A program made the translations under genes and the position numbers. DNA of 64,000 bases from Tubulanus polymorphus. Taxonomy: Eukaryota; Nemertea; Palaeonemertea; Tubulaniformes; Tubulanidae. This document shows positions 1 to 11,018 of the stretch, in pieces. Within the stretch, counting starts at the first letter, position 1, and each line of letters starts with the position of its first letter. The notes below the pieces were generated by a model that saw only the letters and a list, made by a program, of their open reading frames with translations, searched no databases and had not been told where the DNA came from. The stretch spans positions 2,085,855 through 2,149,854 of the forward strand of contig NC_134030.1 in NCBI RefSeq assembly GCF_964204645.1, given 5' to 3'.

Positions 1-328
1 AAATTGCATATACTTTCTTAATTACTACCACTATCTACATTGAAAATCAATATAGGCCTATATATGTTATGGAAATTACGAAGCAGGGTTCACCACCTGA
101 TGGAGGAGCAAACTCAAAAGGAGTCTCAATAATGTAAGGAAGAGTTTGTAACAGACCTTTCATATAGATTGTCCAATACCGGAAGGGCTCTGCTGCGAGT
201 CAAGTGTCTTCACACTGATCTCTTAGTCTTTTGTGATGTTTTCTAATAATTGTAAATCTGAAATGAAAAAAAAAATCATTAAGTATCATGTATATTAAAC
301 ATTAATGACACGCCCACGTATAACTTAC

Positions 329-521
329 TTTCTATTGATTAGACACAGCTTTGAATATGAATAATATGATGAATATTTCACAATTTGGAACATTTTGAAA
401 CCCGGAAATGAATTTACTTCCTCAAGTTATTTCTCATCCACCAGAGCCTCTTACTCACTATCCAATTCAATTCAATCCAAACTTTATTCACCATTTGATT
501 TGTTTGCAAATTCAATAAATT
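329..521 (-). other. Candidate middle exon, unit A1 (recurs in every unit)
   Basis: The minus-strand acceptor is TTTTTGTCAGCACTCAAG and the donor is GTAAGTTATACG after AATAGAAA. It is 193 bp. Equivalent sequence recurs in units A2 and A3 and in all three B units, with both splice sites kept apart from small changes near the acceptor. Every frame contains stops, so it is either untranslated or decayed. Between it and the next acceptor (TTTTTTTTCATTTCAG, exon edge at 257) the candidate intron is only about 70 bp. Confidence 0.35.
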
Positions 522-792
522 CTTGAGTGCTGACAAAAATTGCAGCATTCATTAAAATGAAAAATTTATACTCAAACAATTGAGAAATCTAATTCTAATG
601 ATATTAGATGTTTCAGGTGAATAACTGATGATATTCAAAATAGTTGAGATTGAGACAATTTTGAGTTTTTGGAAATCCAATCATGTGGAGATTTGAGATA
701 GAATAATTTGAGATGTTTATCAAAAATAATTGAGAATTTGAGATATCTAATATGAAATGATTGAGATTGATAAAGTAGTGTTTGATACTTAC

Positions 793-1014
793 TCAAATCG
801 ACAAAATGCGCTGAAGGAAGCAGGCTCCAATTTCAGGACCTTGGCTTGCACCAGCACCATCAAACCAGTAAGAAGACTTTTTTCTGACGCTCTGTGGTTG
901 ATGTATTAGTTGTAGATGTCGTATCTGTGGTTAATTGTTACAGTTGTTGTTGACTGCTGTTGACTTGTCTGCTTTTGACAACTGCTGCTGCTTCTGCTGC
1001 GGCTGCTGCTGCTA
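793..1014 (-). other. Candidate CAG-tract exon, unit A1
   Basis: On the minus strand the acceptor is a pyrimidine-rich stretch ending CTACATTCCAG, directly followed by the CAG/AGC tract. The donor is GTAAGT, a perfect consensus. The exon is 222 bp. All three frames meet a stop upstream of an internal ATG that opens MVLVQAKVLKLEPASF and runs to the donor, so the triplet tract would lie in 5' UTR if that ATG is used. The tract here (982-1,013 on plus) is interrupted by TTC and CGG triplets. The splice signals are visible; that the exon is transcribed is inference. Confidence 0.45.
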
Positions 1015-2084
1015 CTGGAATGTAGAAAGAGATTTCATTAAAAATCAAGAGAATTGAAATAATTATGTCATTTAAATACATTTAATTATCAATTAATCAT
1101 TATCTAATTCAAAAGAAGCCACCAGAGTTAAATGGGTCACAATTTCAAAATCAATTGGTGGCGCTTCGAATGAAAGATTTCTATGGGTTCGAGTCATGGT
1201 TGAATAGACTGAGCTGTCTATGTATTACACCTAGGCATGTCAGCTTGCCGCTTTAGCGCGAATATTGCTACACCAGAAAACTTAAGCAATAATTCAAAAT
1301 TGCATATACTCTCTTAATTACCACTATCTACATTGAAAATCAATATAGGCCTATATATGTTATGGAAATTACGAAGCAGGGTTCACCACCTGATGGAGGA
1401 GCAAACTCAAAAGGAGTCTCAATAATGTAAGGAAGAGTTTGTAACAGACCTTTCATATAGATGTCCAATACCGGAAGGGCTCTGCTGCGAGTCAAGTGGC
1501 TTCAGACTGATCTCTTAGTCTTTTGTGATGTTTTCTAATAATTGTAAATCTGAAATGAAAAAAAAAAACATTAAGTATCATGTATATTAAACATTAATGA
1601 CACGTCCACGTATAACTTACTTTCTATTGATTAGACACAGCTTTGAATATGAATAATATGATGAATATTTCACAATTTGGAACATTTTGAAACCCGGAAA
1701 TGAATTTACTTCCTCAAGTTATTTCTCATCCACCAGAGCCTCTTACTCACTATCCAATTCAATTCAATCCAAACTTTATTCACCATTTGATTTGTTTGCA
1801 AATTCAATAAATTCTTGAGTGCTGACAAAAATTGCAGCATTCATTAAAATGAAAAATTTATACTCAAACAATTGAGAAATCTAATTTTAATGATATTAGA
1901 TGTTTCAGGTGAATAACTGATGATATTCAAAATAGTTGAGATTGAGACAATTTTGAGTTTTTGGAAATCCAATCATGTGGAGATTTGAGATAGAATAATT
2001 TGAGATGTTTATCAAAAATAATTGAGAATTTGAGATATCTAATATGAAATGATTGAGATTGATAAAATAGTGTTTGATACTTAC

Positions 2085-2273
2085 TCAAATCGACAAAATG
2101 CGCTGAAGGAAGCAGGCTCCAATTTCAGGACCTTGGCTTGCACCAGCACCATCAAACCAGTAAGACGACTTTTTTTCTGACACTCTGTGGTTGATGTATT
2201 AGTTGTAGATGTCGTATCTGTGGTTAATTGTTACAGTTGTTGTTGACTGCTGTTGACTTGTCTGCTTTTGACA

Positions 2274-2312
<39 letters not shown>

Positions 2313-2313
2313 A
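2085..2313 (-). other. Candidate CAG-tract exon, unit A2
   Basis: Same exon as in unit A1, with the same acceptor (CTACATTCCAG) and the same GTAAGT donor. Here the triplet tract is uninterrupted: about 12 CTG on the plus strand at 2,275-2,312, the longest pure run in the window. The tract begins only two bases inside the exon, so expansion changes exon length but leaves the polypyrimidine tract alone. A T insertion in the T-run near 2,167 and a 2-bp insertion near the CTCTGTGG motif change the frame relative to unit A3. Confidence 0.45.
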
Positions 2314-3369
2314 CTGGAATGTAGAAAGAGATTTCATTAAAAATCAAGAGAATTGAAATAATTATGTCATTTAAATACATTTAATTATCAATTAATCATT
2401 ATCTAATTCAAAAGAAGCCACCAGAATTAAATGGGTCACAATTTCAAAATCAATTGGTGGCGCTTCGAATGAAAGATTTCTATGGGTTCGAGTCATGGTT
2501 GAATAGACTGAGCTGTCTATGTATTACACCTAGGCATGTCAGCTTGCCGCTTTAGCGCGAATATTTCTACACCAGAAAACTTAAGCAATAATTAAAAATT
2601 GCATATACTCTCTTAATTACCACTATCTACATTGAAAATCAATATATATATATATGTTATGGAAATTACGAAGCAGGGTACACCACCTGACGGAGGAGCA
2701 AACTCAAAAGGAGTTTCAATAATGTAAGGAAGAGTTTGTAACAGACCTTTCATATAGATTGTCCAATACCGGAAAGGCTCTGCTGCGAGTCAAGTGGCTT
2801 CAGACTGATCTCTTTTGTGATGTTTTCTAATAATTGTAAATCTGGAATGAAAAAAAAAAACATTAAGTATCATGTATATTAAACATTAATGACATGACAC
2901 GTCCACGTATAACTTACTTTCTATTGATTAGACACAGCTTTGAATATGAATCACAATGTCTATTTCAATGAATATTTCACAATTTGGAACGATTTTGACC
3001 GGATTTTGAAACTCGGAAATGACTTTACTTCCTCAAGTTATTTCTCATCCACCAGAGCCTCTTACTCGCTATCCAATTCAATTCAATCCAAACTTTATTC
3101 ACCATTTGATTTGTTTGCAAATTCAATTTTTTTCTAGAGTGCTGATAAAAATTTGCAGCATTCATCAAAATGAAAAATTTTTACTCGAACAATTGAGAAA
3201 TCTTATTCTAATGATATTAGATGTTTGAGGTTGAGACAATTTTGAGTTTTTGGAAATTCAATAATGTGGAGATATGAGAATAATTTGAGATGTTTGTCAA
3301 AAATAATTGAGAATTTGAGATATCTAATATGAAATGATTGAGATTGATAAAGTAGAGTTTGATACTTAC

Positions 3370-3580
3370 TCAAATCGACAAAATGCGCCGAAGGAAGCAG
3401 GCTCCAATTTCAGGACCTTGGCTTGCACCAGCGCCATCAAACCAGTAAGAATACTTTTTTCTGACGCTGTGGTTGATGTATTAGTTGTAGATGTCGTATC
3501 TGTGGTTAATTGTTACAGTTGTTGTTGATTGCTGTTGACTTGTCTGCTTTTGACAACTGCTGCTGCTGCTGCTGCTGCTG
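3370..3580 (-). other. Candidate CAG-tract exon, unit A3
   Basis: The acceptor reads CTACATTTCAG and the exon starts at once with CAG triplets (9 CTG on plus, 3,557-3,583). The donor is GTAAGT after CGATTTGA. All three frames hit stops near the 5' end of the exon. An ATG in the second half opens MALVQAKVLKLEPASFG and stays open to the donor. If spliced to the next candidate acceptor (TCAGCACTCAAG) the frame continues for about a dozen codons and stops, which suggests a very short product, a decayed exon or a non-coding transcript. Confidence 0.45.
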
Positions 3581-4154
3581 CTGAAATGTAGAAAGAGATT
3601 TCATAAAAAATCTCGAGAATTGAAATGATAAATCATAAGAAATAATGTCGTCGAAATTTATGTAACCCAGTGAAAAATACATTTAATTATCAATTAATCA
3701 TCACTATCTAAATATTAGATATTCGAAAGAAGACACCAGAATTAAATGGGTCGCAATTTCAAAATCTATTGGCGGCGCTTCGAATGAAAGGTTTCTATAG
3801 ATTCGAGTCATGGTTGAATAGACTGAGCTGTCTATGTATTACACCTAGGCATGTCAGCTAGCCGCTTTAGCGCGAATATTGCTACACCAGAAAACTTAAG
3901 CAAAAATTAAAAATTGCATATACTTTCTTAATTACCACTATCTACATTGAAAATCAATATATATGTTATGGAAATTGCGATTTCTTCAAAAAATCAAAAA
4001 GTAACACGGAAAGTGCTTATAATTAGTAAGATAACCAAATTGACACACATTTCACACCTATTTATGATTTGTACTTGCGGACGTTTGAAATTAAAACTTG
4101 CGCAAACAGTAAAACGAATATTTTAGGTGAAATTTACGAGTGAAATTTTCTTAC

Positions 4155-4322
4155 CTGTAAAATGGCCGGACTTCGAAACGGGGTCAGGCGTGAGCTTTCA
4201 TACTGACATCGTGACGTCACTGATCCTGACCAATGAAATTTACTAATATTCCCGCCGATCATTTTCTGATGGGATTCGAACCTGATCAACGCCACCAAAA
4301 ATATCATTTCGATCGAATCCAC
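4155..4322 (-). promoter_or_regulatory. Promoter-like first exon with CRE and YY1-like motif (segment A)
   Basis: On the minus strand a strong donor CAG|GTAAGA lies at 4,155, preceded by CCGGCCATTTTA, which resembles a YY1 site. A perfect CRE palindrome TGACGTCA lies at 4,212-4,219. An ATG at 4,322 opens a frame of about 56 codons up to the donor. GC content is locally higher than in the flanks. This layout is typical of a first exon or core promoter, and the exon-like tandem units lie immediately downstream on the same strand. The segment B copy keeps every one of these motifs. It could still be a chance combination, since there is no TATA box at a fixed distance. Confidence 0.4.
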
Positions 4323-4482
4323 GCAAATTCAATCGATGTTTGCCATGACATTTCCTCGGATTACACACAGTTGTCTGTCTGTCTGTTCACGCATTTAAAA
4401 ACTGTTTAAGAAATATATTCTGAAAATCGCAAACGCATGCCAAATCACATACGAGACAAACTGACAATCCGATCTGTATAAC

Positions 4483-4560
4483 CACAGATCTATGGTCCAG
4501 TGGTTAACGTGCTCGTCTGGTCAGCGACTGGTCGTAAGTTCGAGTCCCGATGACACCAGC
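4483..4560 (+). mobile_element. tRNA-derived SINE head (A and B boxes), segment A
   Basis: An RNA polymerase III A box, TGGTCCAGTGG, is at 4,493-4,503 and a B box, GTTCGAGTCCC, at 4,538-4,548, 45 bp apart start to start. That is the spacing of a tRNA gene. The ends do not pair as an acceptor stem, so this is not a functional tRNA. It resembles the tRNA-related head of invertebrate SINEs. The 3' limit of the element and any target-site duplication are not clear. The segment B copy differs by a few bases. Confidence 0.6.
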
Positions 4561-5340
4561 TTACACAGCTTGATCCGCATTCTTTTTTCGTCGGACTGCA
4601 GTCAGGCCCTGGGTCTGTTTTTTAATGTTTTAGATTGTAACGCTGGTTGGCTTCAGGAACGACAAGCAAGTGTAATTCAGAGCTGTCCGATTGCACATTT
4701 AACGGACTGTATTCATTACTAATTCCAACAGTGACACATAATTTCAGATTATCCAACATTTCATTTTGGTAATGAACACCAGTCCAGAACACTGACGTCA
4801 AACACCTGCATTCTGGACACTGACCTTCAACACTTATACCGATGGCTTCTGTCGTTTCTTACAAATGAAGGAATTGCGGATTTATTTTTCCCAGCAACGA
4901 AAATCAGGGAATTTGAGCATTTCTTGATAAGTCCACGGTATTGTGTCATTCTTACCAGTGACAAGTATCTCGAGGAACCCTTTGATAGGAGACAGCCCCC
5001 CGCTGAGGGTATGTTTTAATTAAATCTGGAAATTAATGATCAAGGGTTAGGGTAAACCATGGAATTCAAGATTCCCTGATCTGTGAGAACTCTGCACCCA
5101 GTTCCATAGTCTCAGGTTAGGTTTAACCCTTGAATAAAAGTTACTCTGGAACTGTGTTCTAATTGTTGTTTAAGTCTTGTATCACTGTCAATAAGAGAGT
5201 AATAATTATTCTATTGTTCAGTTATTTTTTAGCCAAAGATTCTTATCATGTTATAGCGTTTTATTGGTAGTATTTACTCATATATTCCAAAGATCTCTTG
5301 TTTTCTTTCCAAATTAATTCTACATTTCGTTGATTTTATG
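4561..5340. other. Low-copy sequence with an eroded minus-strand frame (segment A)
   Basis: This matches 43,105-43,920 of segment B. B has a 108-codon minus-strand frame at 43,221-43,547; A has one extra T near 4,858 (GTTTCTT against GTTCTT) that breaks it. Around 5,043-5,150 an imperfect inverted repeat is formed by CAAGGGTTAGGGTAAACC and GGTTTAACCCTTG. B carries a 31-bp insertion relative to A at about 5,230. I recognise no gene here. Confidence 0.3.
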
Positions 5341-6905
5341 AAGAAAAGGTTGGTGCCGGTTTTGTTTGTGATCCGGTCGTCGAAGTAATTAAAGATTTTT
5401 AGTATTATTTTAAAGTTAGAAAAGAGAGATCCTCCATTCAGCATCAGGACGAATCAGCGTCAGTAATTATCGGGTTCGAACTTGGCGCGATCTAACAGCT
5501 AGACTGGTTACCGGTCATTCAAAATGAACATCTGACAGCGAATATTCTAGGGGTTGCTCCAGGAAAAAGACAGGGCTGAGGTTAAGTATACACTTGGATA
5601 GAAGCAGGAGCGGCTGGAGAGCTCCGGTGACACGCAACCAACCCTGGTAATAGACTGGTTACCGGTCTCTGGGACAGGCACCAGTCTTATCCTGTCAAGC
5701 GATAATATATACTTAAGGCCATATGCACGATTCGTTTTGAATTTGATTATGTTATTCAAGCAAGCAATGAAATCCGATTGAATACAAAAATAAATTTGAA
5801 TTTGGAATAATATTTAATCCTAATCAGGCAAAAGGTAGAAAGTTTCTTTTGTCCAATGTCGTATAGCGCCGCCGCGGTCGAAAATCGAACTAATCTGTCA
5901 AGTAGATAATTTTTTAAGTGAGAAGACGCCGCGTTCAGTTCGCGGTACACTGTACGTACAGTTTTTCGATACACTGCTGTTCAACAAATTTGTTTTGAAG
6001 TTGAAGTTCACAGCGCGCTATTCAGTTTTCAGAAGTAGAGGGCTAAAATAACATCATTCGTAAGATCTCAGATTGAATATTTTCATCACATTCAGAGCTC
6101 AGTTCATTGTATAAAATGTGTTATTTCATGTATTAGACAGTTACTTCTATTACTCTGACAGGAGTTTTTATGTCATAATTTTTTTTACCTCATGTGTAAC
6201 TCAATTATAGCAGAGTTGATAGTTTAATTATCAATTATTAATTTATAAATAAATTAGTATTATTAATCTAATTATTGGATTGATTATTATTAAGAGATAT
6301 GACATTATAAACATATAATGCACAGATATGGATGTTATATATAATGCAAAGATATGGATGTTATAATGATAATGTATTTCTACTCGCATAGAAATGAGAC
6401 TAAAGTTTTCCTGTTTGGATATTCTAAAAGCTTATAAGTCCTTTGCCAAGGATATGAATGGTTTGTGATGATATTATGTTAACTAAATTCATTTGTTGGG
6501 TGAACGATTTCAATTAATATCGCAATATTTAGCATTCGTGATATAATTAATATGATAGAGATATGGCCATTTGTCTATTGTTTATGTTAGCAAAAGATTG
6601 CATTTGATATAGAAGGCTTTCAAATGTTTTGATGTATGGTTGAGATTTTCAAAATAAATGTTATGCTTACATGAGATAATTGGAACTAGATTTTGTATTT
6701 CATCTTTATCAAGTATCGATGGATGAGAAGTCTTTAGGCGATGTGCAGTTAGCCCATTAGAGTTTGCCTTAAAATACTTTACTCTCAGTCTAAGCTGAAT
6801 TTAATTCATACCGCCGTTACAGTAACATAAAATTCACACAAAATCTTTAGCGCCATTGGAATAGGACGTCCCCTGTTTCACATCCGGTAGGTGTGTTGAC
6901 GGTGG
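5341..6905. other. Low-copy AT-rich sequence, one possible plus-strand donor at 6,905
   Basis: A local GC-rich patch lies at 5,866-5,960. Two copies of the near-palindrome GACTGGTTACCGGTC lie at about 5,503 and 5,651. Near 6,850-6,905 on plus, CGCCATTGG, GACGTC and ACATCCGGT precede GACGGTGG|GTAAGT, which would suit a housekeeping-type first exon. The same motifs are in B (donor after 45,475), with CGCCATTGG changed to CGTCATTGG. No coding frame supports it. From 6,180 to 6,780 I see only AT-rich sequence with short ATATAATGCA-type repeats. Confidence 0.25.
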
Positions 6906-7349
6906 GTAAGTTTAATAAGGTACACCAAATCTATTAAAACGATCGCTATTTTAAAATCAAATCATCCCGAAGAAATTGGGGATTCGAACCTATCGGATAT
7001 ATACTGGTACTCGGCGTCTTTCCACTTAACAAAACGTCGTCAATAACATGAGTTCTTATTATTGCTAAGTAGCGGCGCTACCGGTACTGTCGATCGGACA
7101 TCAGAAACTTTCTACCTTTTGCGTTTTTATTCGCCGGTGAAGCAGCGGATATTTTACAGTACTCAGATATCGGAACGCCTAAAATGCGGTGGACGATATC
7201 GGCACAATTAGCGAAAACACGCAATCGGCCTCGACACAAACTGGCAGTAGTCTATCCTTGATTGCCAGAGTCGATTCCCGTTAGTGTATGAAAAATCCGC
7301 TACTGTTGAGCATAGCGGCAGCACCGAACGGTATACTGAGCAGCACGTC

Positions 7350-7600
7350 GATTTCGCAGTATCACCGGGTTCGAGCCCAGAACATCCCTCTACATCTTCT
7401 ATTCTGCATCGGTACTACTCTGAATCAGTATCAGTAATTACTGGGTTCGAACCCGGGACACCCCTGTACATCCTCTATTCAGCATCAGAACATCTGAATC
7501 AGTAAATGACTGGGTTCGAACCCGGGACACCCCTGTACATCCTCTAATCAGCATCAGGATCACTCTGACTCAGTTTCAGTAATTACTGGGTTCGAAAAGA
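7350..7600 (+). repeat. ~75-bp minisatellite carrying a TTCGAA box (segment A)
   Basis: Four partial or full units share the block CTGGGTTCGAACCCGGGACA followed by CCCTGTACATCCTCTATTCAGCATC and CTGAATCAGTATCAGTAATTA, with a period of about 70-77 bp. Related single units lie at about 5,430-5,475 and 8,195-8,265. Each holds GGTTCGAACCC, a match to the Pol III B box consensus and also a palindrome. A plus-strand frame of 73 codons crosses the array, but it is explained by the repeat. Confidence 0.75.
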
Positions 7601-8077
7601 CGAATCAATGATTCCATTAACAGCGGAATCAGTGTCAGCTGTAGATTCATACACACGAGACCTTGGACCAATCAGACTCAAGCCGAGTCAAAGTGACAGA
7701 TAGATTATGTAGGTTTTAATCTGCTGCCTGCTGTACAACAGATATTCAATACCAGACACAGTCTGAAAGGGGGCACTGTGCCAAGCTGTGTTTGAAGATT
7801 ATGTAGTAGGTGTCCAGTGTCAAGTTTCTACTGTAGCAGAGAGAGTGGCTTGAAGTCCTCATTGTCCAGCGGAACTATATTATCTTATGGGCAAAAGGAA
7901 AATTTTCGAATGATCCAAATCTTGATTGATGTTAGCCGGGACATGCTGGAAATCTGATTGATGTTAGCCGGGACATGCTGGAAATCTGGTAGGGTTTCAT
8001 ATTGAACAGAATAGTATTCACAAGGTAGTCAATTCAGACTAATGACTTAAATCGCTCAGAACCTCAGCAACTTTTAG
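7520..8077. other. 558-bp stretch present in A, absent from B
   Basis: Segment B jumps from the equivalent of 7,519 (CTGGGTTCG) straight to the equivalent of 8,078 (CATCTTCTTGAAC). The A-only stretch begins in the TTCGAA minisatellite and includes a 33-bp direct repeat at 7,921-7,986 built on GATGTTAGCCGGGACATGC. I see no terminal repeats or target-site duplication, so a deletion in B is more likely than an insertion in A. No gene is recognised. Confidence 0.7.
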
Positions 8078-8279
8078 CATCTTCTTGAACTTTCTGTACT
8101 AAAAGAATTCCCGATTTGACAGAGAAATTGTTCAGCATCTCTGATCTGATCTTTTCCTGTTGTCTGATATTCTACGGCCAACCACAAGCTCTGTACATCT
8201 TCTATTCAGCACCAGGACCACTCTGAATCAGTGTCAGTAATTACTGGATTCGAACCCGTGACACCTCTGTATAGTGTAG

Positions 8280-9190
8280 GGATCAACTAATCTCGCAGTA
8301 TACTATGAACCTCTATTCGATTAGGTTATTTCTAACACATCTTCTGTTTGTAAAATAAAACTGTATCAATCTGCTGTCTATAATATTCATCTTTAAATAA
8401 GATTGTAATCCAGCAGGTCTGGGGTAAGGTGACAAACACTACAGTAAACCGGCTCACCCTTACTGGGACGAACTGAGACCAAGATTGGCACGAATTGAAG
8501 TGAAAGTCCGAGTAAGACTGTAAGGTTTACTGAAGTTATCTCTCATTACACTATATAAAGTTGTAAATAAATCTGGACTTTAACTAGTTTACATGTCCAT
8601 GAGTAGACCGAGTTCTAACTAAAATCCATTCAAACAAGTCAGTTGAGGAGAGAGAGAGGGAGAGCTCGAGTCAATGTGATACTATACTTGATTAATGTGA
8701 TTCGAGTCAAGAGCCGAGTCTACTGTAGATTACAGAAAAAAGAACCACAAAACAATTTGTAGCGAACAACTAAACCACGAATAGATCAGTAGTTGTGATC
8801 AATAGTTCAATACGTACATGTATCATATAAGTAAACATAAGTAAGCAAAGACTTCAACCAATTATCAAACACCAAGTTGACTCGGCTCCTCTACAGATCC
8901 TCATACCATTTTATTGAAATAAATATGTATTTACAATAACTAATGAATTAAAACAGTCGTAATTAACGAACACCGACAGAAGTCAACACGAATAAATCAA
9001 GGTCAGTCATCATGTTATGTCAATATTCAAGCACACTACAGAACTGACTGCTGCATTTCAGTTCCACCTCAAAACAACATCAAAAACTCTTTAGAAACAA
9101 TCAAAGATATTCTAACTTGTTTTATTTAAATTAAAATAAAATTCGAATTGAACACACATGTTCATACACAGGGTCAGTTGCACCCAGACA
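8280..9190. other. Low-copy AT-rich stretch; possible 3' end of the minisatellite exon array
   Basis: This is nearly identical to 46,285-47,205 of B. No open frame of note. On the minus strand an AATAAA lies just past the minisatellite end (plus TTTATT near 9,121) with a second near 8,913. These would suit a poly(A) signal for a minus-strand transcript coming from the exon-like units at 9,200-12,400, but AT-rich DNA gives many such motifs by chance. Confidence 0.3.
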
Positions 9191-9193
9191 ATA

Positions 9194-10080
9194 ATTCTCC
9201 AAGTCTTAACGTGCATTAGAGTTCTCCAAGTTCGAGCAACACATTAGAGTTCTCCAAGTTCAAGCAACACATTAGTGTTCTCCAAGTTCCAGCAACGCAT
9301 TAGTGTTCTCCAAGTTCCAGCAATGCATTAGAGTTCTCCAAGTTCCAGCAACGCACTAGAGTTCTCCAAGTTCCAGCAACGCATTAGAGTTCTCCAAGTT
9401 CCAGCAACGCATTAGAGTTCCAAGTTCGAGCAACGCATTAGAGTTCTCCAAGTTCGAGCAACGCATTAGAGTTCCAAGTTCCAGCAACGCATTAGTGTTC
9501 TCCAAGTTCGAGCAACGCATTAGTGTTCTCCAAGTTCCAGCAACACATTAGAGTTCTCCAAGTTCCAGCAACGCATTAGAGTTCTCCAAGTTCCAGCAAC
9601 GCATTAGAGTTCCAAGTTCCAGCAATGCATTAGAGTTCCAAGTTCCAGCAACGCATTAGAGTTCCAAGTTCCAGCAACGCATTAGAGTTCTCCAAGTTCC
9701 AGCAACGCATTAGAGTTCCAAGTTCCAGCAATGCATTAGAGTTCCAAGTTCCAGCAATGCATTAGTGTTCTCCAAGTTCGAGCAACACATTAGAGTTCTC
9801 CAAGTTCCAGCAACGCATTAGAGTTCTCCAAGTTCCAGCAACGCATTAGAGTTCCAAGTTCCAGCAATGCATTAGAGTTCCAAGTTCCAGCAACGCATTA
9901 GAGTTCCAAGTTCCAGCAACGCATTAGAGTTCTCCAAGTTCCAGCAACGCATTAGAGTTCCAAGTTCCAGCAATGCATTAGAGTTCCAAGTTCCAGCAAC
10001 GCATTAGAGTTCCAAGTTCCAGCAACGCATTAGAGTTCTCCAAGTTCCAGCAACGCATTAGTTCCAAGTTCGACCCCGCA
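9194..10080 (-). repeat. 26/28-bp minisatellite, array 1 (segment A)
   Basis: About 33 units of two kinds: a 28-bp form containing GAGTTCTCCAAGTTCCAGCA and a 26-bp form lacking the TC dinucleotide, each followed by ACGCATTA. Where the two forms alternate, 54 bp equals 18 codons, so minus-strand frames stay open and read as repeats of RCWNLENSNALLELGTLM. A block of several units is itself repeated within the array (compare about 9,560-9,780 with 9,800-10,020). Segment B has only about 460 bp here. Confidence 0.9.
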
Positions 10081-10276
10081 AATGGTCAACAGATGCCATC
10101 TGAATATCAAAGCCAACATCGTGTTTGATTAGATGTTTCACATATTTTCACCTACAAGACAATCAAAAGGTTAAAAAAGGATATTTTCAACAATCACTAA
10201 ATCAATAAAATAAATTTATCTATTACAATATATACCTGATTTATAGTCAATTCAGATTCATGACTCATCCATTCAT
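10081..10276 (-). other. Spacer between minisatellite arrays, with candidate splice acceptor and donor
   Basis: On the minus strand this holds an acceptor GATTGTCTTGTAG (exon edge at 10,151) leading into array 1, and a donor AAATCAG|GTATAT (exon edge at 10,236) leaving array 2. The same spacer occurs after array 2 at about 10,861-11,055 and twice in segment B. So the minisatellite plus spacer is a larger duplicated unit of about 780 bp, and each minisatellite sits inside one exon-like interval. Confidence 0.5.
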
Positions 10277-10931
10277 TCTCGAGCAACGCATTAGTGTTCT
10301 CCAAGTTCCAGCAATGCATTAGAGTTCTCCAAGTTCCAGCAACGCACTAGAGTTCTCCAAGTTCCAGCAACGCATTAGAGTTCTCCAAGTTCCAGCAACG
10401 CATTAGAGTTCCAAGTTCCAGCAACGCATTAGTGTTCTCCAAGTTCGAGCAACGCATTAGAGTTCTCCAAGTTCCAGCAACGCATTAGAGTTCTCCAAGT
10501 TCCAGCAACGCATTAGAGTTCCAAGTTCCAGCAACGCATTAGAGTTCCAAGTTCCAGCAACGCATTAGAGTTCCAAGTTCCAGCAACGCATTAGAGTTCT
10601 CAAAGTTCCAGCAACGCATTAGAGTTCCAAGTTCCAGCAACGCATTAGAGTTCCAAGTTCCAGCAATGCATTAGAGTTCTCCAAGTTCCAGCAACGCATT
10701 AGAGTTCCATATTCCAGCAACGCATTAGAGTTCTCCAAGTTCCAGCAACGCATTAGAGTTCCAAGTTCCAGCAATGCATTAGAGTTCTCCAAGTTCCAGC
10801 AACGCATTAGAGTTCCAAGTTCCAGCAACGCATTAGAGTTCTCAAAGTTCCAGCAACGCAAATGGTCAACAGATGCCATCTGAATATCAAAGCCAACATC
10901 GTGTTTGATTAGATGTTTCACATATTTTCAC
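10236..10931 (-). other. Exon-like interval containing minisatellite array 2 (segment A)
   Basis: The acceptor GATTGTCTTGTAG is at 10,931 and the donor AAATCAG|GTATAT at 10,236. The 5' part is non-repetitive and in frame (GTG or first M, then KHLIKHDVGFDIQMASVDHL). It flows into 18-residue repeats of the type RCWNLENSNALLELGTLM, and the frame stays open to 10,619, about 100 codons. The minisatellite spans about 10,277-10,860, roughly 21 units. The peptide has no signal or domain I recognise. The open frame may be a by-product of alternating 26- and 28-bp units. Confidence 0.4.
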
Positions 10932-11018
10932 CTACAAGACAATCAAACAACGAACTTAAAAGGATATTTTCAACAATCACTAAATCAATAAAATAAATCT
11001 ATCTATTACAATATATAC

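Larger units (their letters stand above)
1..3910 (-). repeat. Tandem array of three ~1.3-kb exon-like units (segment A)
   Basis: Three head-to-tail units begin with the same AT-rich stretch near 1, 1,296 and 2,596, and the sequence recurs again at 3,911, so the period is about 1,296-1,315 bp. Neighbouring units are nearly identical. Read on the minus strand, each unit has three candidate exons with good splice signals: a CAG-tract exon, a middle exon and the start of an exon related to the 37,686-37,886 frame. Units 1 and 2 carry a 2-bp insertion in the CAG exon relative to unit 3. Unit boundaries use a junction not seen in segment B, where intron sequence ending GAAATTACGA is fused directly to AGCAGGG. 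This looks like part of a gene amplified internally and probably no longer coding. Confidence 0.8.

Noticed and set aside
4483-4560. Functional tRNA gene.
   Set aside because: A and B boxes are present but the two ends do not pair as an acceptor stem, and no anticodon stem closes properly, so a SINE head is preferred.
5043-5150. GGGTTAGGG as an interstitial telomere repeat.
   Set aside because: Only one and a half telomere-like units are present, as part of an imperfect inverted repeat.
10619-10921. 100-residue leucine- and Trp-containing repeat protein.
   Set aside because: Most of it is the 26/28-bp minisatellite read in frame. Other stretches of the same array are out of frame, so I list it as an exon-like interval and do not claim a protein.
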